A DNA stretch of 64,000 nucleotides from Roseiarcus sp963794155. Lineage in GTDB: Bacteria; Pseudomonadota; Alphaproteobacteria; Rhizobiales; Beijerinckiaceae. The position numbers and the translations under genes are program-made. The notes beneath the pieces were generated by a model, which searched no databases, was not told the origin of the DNA, and saw nothing but the letters and a program-made list of their open reading frames with translations. Shown one piece after another: positions 63,301 to 64,000 of the stretch (positions are counted from its first letter, which is position 1; each line of letters begins with the position of its first letter). The stretch is from the NCBI GenBank assembly GCA_963794155.1, contig CAWCCX010000011.1, forward strand, positions 62,001-126,000. Direction: 5' to 3'.

Positions 63301-63660
63301 AGGCGTGCGATAGATGATGAGATCGGGCCTAAGGTCCTCGCCATATTCGAACGGCCAAATCTCGGCGCTTTCCTCGACGAAGAAATCGAACGGATTGTAG
63401 ACCGTCATATCGGCGACGACGTCGACTTCGATCTTCAGTTCCCTGACCAGCTCGGGAAAGACGTAGCGGGCGAGCCAGTTGCCGTAGGGGTCCTGCTGCG
63501 TATTGACGAAATGGTCGGCCGGCGAAACTTTGAGCGAGTGCGAGATGACCCGGGTCCGGCTATGCGGCGCGGGCCTGAGCCGGATAATCTGCGGCCCGAG
63601 CGAAACCGGTCGGTCGTATAGGTAATGCGTGAGATGATGGATGGCGGCTCGGATGGACAT
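60340..63660 (-). CDS. Transglutaminase-like/DUF2126 protein
   Basis: A 1106-residue cytoplasmic protein. Residues 1-100 are the bacterial transglutaminase N-terminal domain (HLTHYLYDRPVSLGPQIIRL). The transglutaminase core has C180 (GSCRDSSWLLVQ), H229 (DLHAWAEVYLPG) and D245 (GWIGLDPTSGL). From about residue 290 to the end lies DUF2126 (LTMGGEPTFVSIDD; DGKHSGTGGGNHVVVGG; IEFRGFEMPPDARMSLAQ). The full fusion is common in proteobacteria and often clusters with circularly permuted ATP-grasp and alpha-E proteins in a proposed peptide-modification system; those partners are not visible here. ATG 63660 begins the conserved domain. Confidence 0.9.
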   Translation of the reverse strand: MSIRAAIHHLTHYLYDRPVSLGPQIIRLRPAPHSRTRVISHSLKVSPADHFVNTQQDPYGNWLARYVFPELVRELKIEVDVVADMTVYNPFDFFVEESAEIWPFEYGEDLRPDLIIYRTPEPVGPRLQAFLNRIDRSRKRTVDFVVDLNSQLSREIKYLIRMEPGVQSPEETLDRASGSCRDSSWLLVQILRNLGLAARFVSGYLIQLRPDLIALDGPPGTDHDFTDLHAWAEVYLPGAGWIGLDPTSGLLTGESHIPLAATPHYRNAAPISGLASFANVDFKFDMRVERVAEHPRITKPFSEEAWKALDSLGEEVDRKLAADDVRLTMGGEPTFVSIDDFESGEWNTDAVGPTKRALADRLIRRLRDRFAPGGFLHYGQGKWYPGETLPRWTFSLYWRRDGKPIWANPKSIAVEGIETGATSDKAQALLGAIASELGVAFDYVAPAYEDPAEWIVKEANLPPNVTPENSKLKDPEERHRIARVFSRGLTEPSGYVLPVQRWQAKAEGHRWRSEKWKTRRGALHLVPGDSPVGYRLPLGALPYVPPASYPYIVEADPTEPRGLLPDFHDPRERAQRVASFAAAEGGQQERVEQRLGDIDGAVRTAVTVEARDGHLCVFLPPVERLEDYLELVAAAEAAAEKVGLPVQIEGYPPPADPRMNVIRVAPDPGVIEVNIHPSASWRECVATTEAIYEEARLARLGADKFMIDGKHSGTGGGNHVVVGGATPLDSPFLRRPDLLKSLVIHWLRHPSLSYFFSGLFIGPTSQAPRVDEARHDSLYELEIALAQIPPPGKGDIPRPWLIDRLMRNLLTDVTGNTHRAEICVDKLYSPDGPTGRLGLIEFRGFEMPPDARMSLAQQLLIRAILSRLWRSPLDGSLPRWGSSLHDRFMLPHFVWQDVLDVLADLKAHGYALRSDWYEAQAEFRFPFCGEVEYEGVKLELRQALEPWHVLGETGAIGGTARYTDFSTERVQVKLTTSDPERYIVACNRRRVPLRGAATEGVAVGAVRYKAWKPAMAMHPTVPVQAPLVLDIFDAWSGRALGGCVYHVAHPGGRSYDTFPVNSNEAEARRLARFEARGHTPGAYEPPPEAPHPEFPLTLDLRRPAGV

Positions 63661-63740
63661 GGATCGCGCGGAATGGTGATGGATCAAAGGACCCTTTCAT
63701 AATCTGCTGCGCCGCACAATCGCCGTTGACCGCTCGCCCT

Positions 63741-64000
63741 TCACCGCAGCGGTTCATCCGTAAATCCGCACGCCGCCAGCGTCGCCAGCATGTGCGGTGG
63801 GGCAGGCGCCTCGACCTCGATCGGCGGTTTTCCCTTCGAGAGCGGCACGACGACCTTGCGCGCCAGCAGTTGCAGCGGAACCTCGGCTGACGCGCCGTAG
63901 ATTGCGTCGCCGAGGAGCGACCAGCCTTGCGAGGCGCAATGGACCCGCAATTGGTGGGTGCGTCCTGTTTGCGGCTCGAGCTCGAGCCAGGCGATCGGCG
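63741..64000 (-). CDS. RluA-family pseudouridine synthase (partial, runs off the window)
   Basis: The C-terminal part of an RluA-type enzyme: AWLELEPQTGRTHQLRVHCA, then SQGWSLLGDAIYG and ending ATLAACGFTDEPLR. The T-G-R-T-H-Q-L-R-V-H motif is diagnostic of the family. The start lies beyond 64000. The gene is 80 bases upstream of the transglutaminase-like gene on the same strand. Confidence 0.88.
   Translation of the reverse strand, partial: PIAWLELEPQTGRTHQLRVHCASQGWSLLGDAIYGASAEVPLQLLARKVVVPLSKGKPPIEVEAPAPPHMLATLAACGFTDEPLR

Overview
The window is GC-rich chromosomal DNA of an alphaproteobacterium, most likely order Hyphomicrobiales (Rhizobiales) near Beijerinckiaceae/Methylocystaceae. The pointers are a ccrM-type methylase beside rnhB, a ruvCAB cluster, mmcB, rplU-rpmA-GNAT-obgE, an hpnK hopanoid gene, DUF1127, an AHL luxI/luxR pair, a fused ArsR-methyltransferase regulator coupled to metF, and typical alphaproteobacterial palindromic intergenic repeats. 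The family placement is inference; no rRNA or other taxonomic marker is present.

Layout. 0-2 kb: a PEP-CTERM protein gene and the decayed tail of a second copy, each followed by a terminator. 2-6.3 kb: a prophage-like relic with a YqaJ exonuclease, an ERF annealing protein fused to an HNH domain, a divergent XRE regulator, scraps of a DNA methylase and a second XRE gene, and two uncharacterised genes. 6.4-14 kb (minus strand): a tightly overlapping operon dppA-dppB-dppC-dppD-dppF, GMC oxidoreductase, mmcB. 14-18.2 kb (minus): DUF167, xerD, ruvB, a membrane protein, ruvA, ruvC. 18.3-25.9 kb: rnhB, ccrM, a sedolisin-type peptidase, prmB, a PsiF-like secreted protein, and a sahR-like regulator coupled to metF. 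26-28 kb: luxI, a small TTG-start gene, luxR. 28-31 kb: dienelactone hydrolase, EamA transporter, outer-membrane barrel. 31.1-33.2 kb: an A+T-richer island with an AlbA_2/ATPase protein and a GIY-YIG protein. 33.4-45 kb: core genes (LysR, DUF1127, aceB, DUF1330, DUF2214, rplU, rpmA, GNAT, obgE, hpnK, DUF6311 protein, GT2). 45-48.8 kb: atypical region ending at the 3' end of a tRNA-Arg, with an IS5-type remnant and orphan genes. 48.9-55.6 kb: GYD proteins, tam, nnrU, DUF190, an IlvD/Edd dehydratase, vapBC, GNAT, PEP-mutase family. 55.6-60.3 kb: an A+T-rich broken gene, an IS91-type element with its own tyrosine recombinase, and an IS630-type element interrupted by a small palindrome. 60.3-64 kb: a large transglutaminase-like/DUF2126 protein and the end of an RluA-type pseudouridine synthase.

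Functional groupings: DNA recombination, repair and modification (ruvABC, xerD, mmcB, rnhB, ccrM, relic YqaJ/ERF); one-carbon/methionine control (sahR-metF); quorum sensing (luxI-small ORF-luxR); peptide/nickel-type ABC uptake (dpp); and translation/GTPase core genes (rplU, rpmA, obgE, prmB).

A striking window-wide property is the number of otherwise well-conserved genes interrupted by single-base frame changes (GMC oxidoreductase, dppA, the ruvA-ruvB spacer gene, LysR C-terminus, DUF6311 C-terminus, DUF190, vapB and others). This looks more like residual sequencing or assembly error than biology, but that cannot be decided from the sequence alone.
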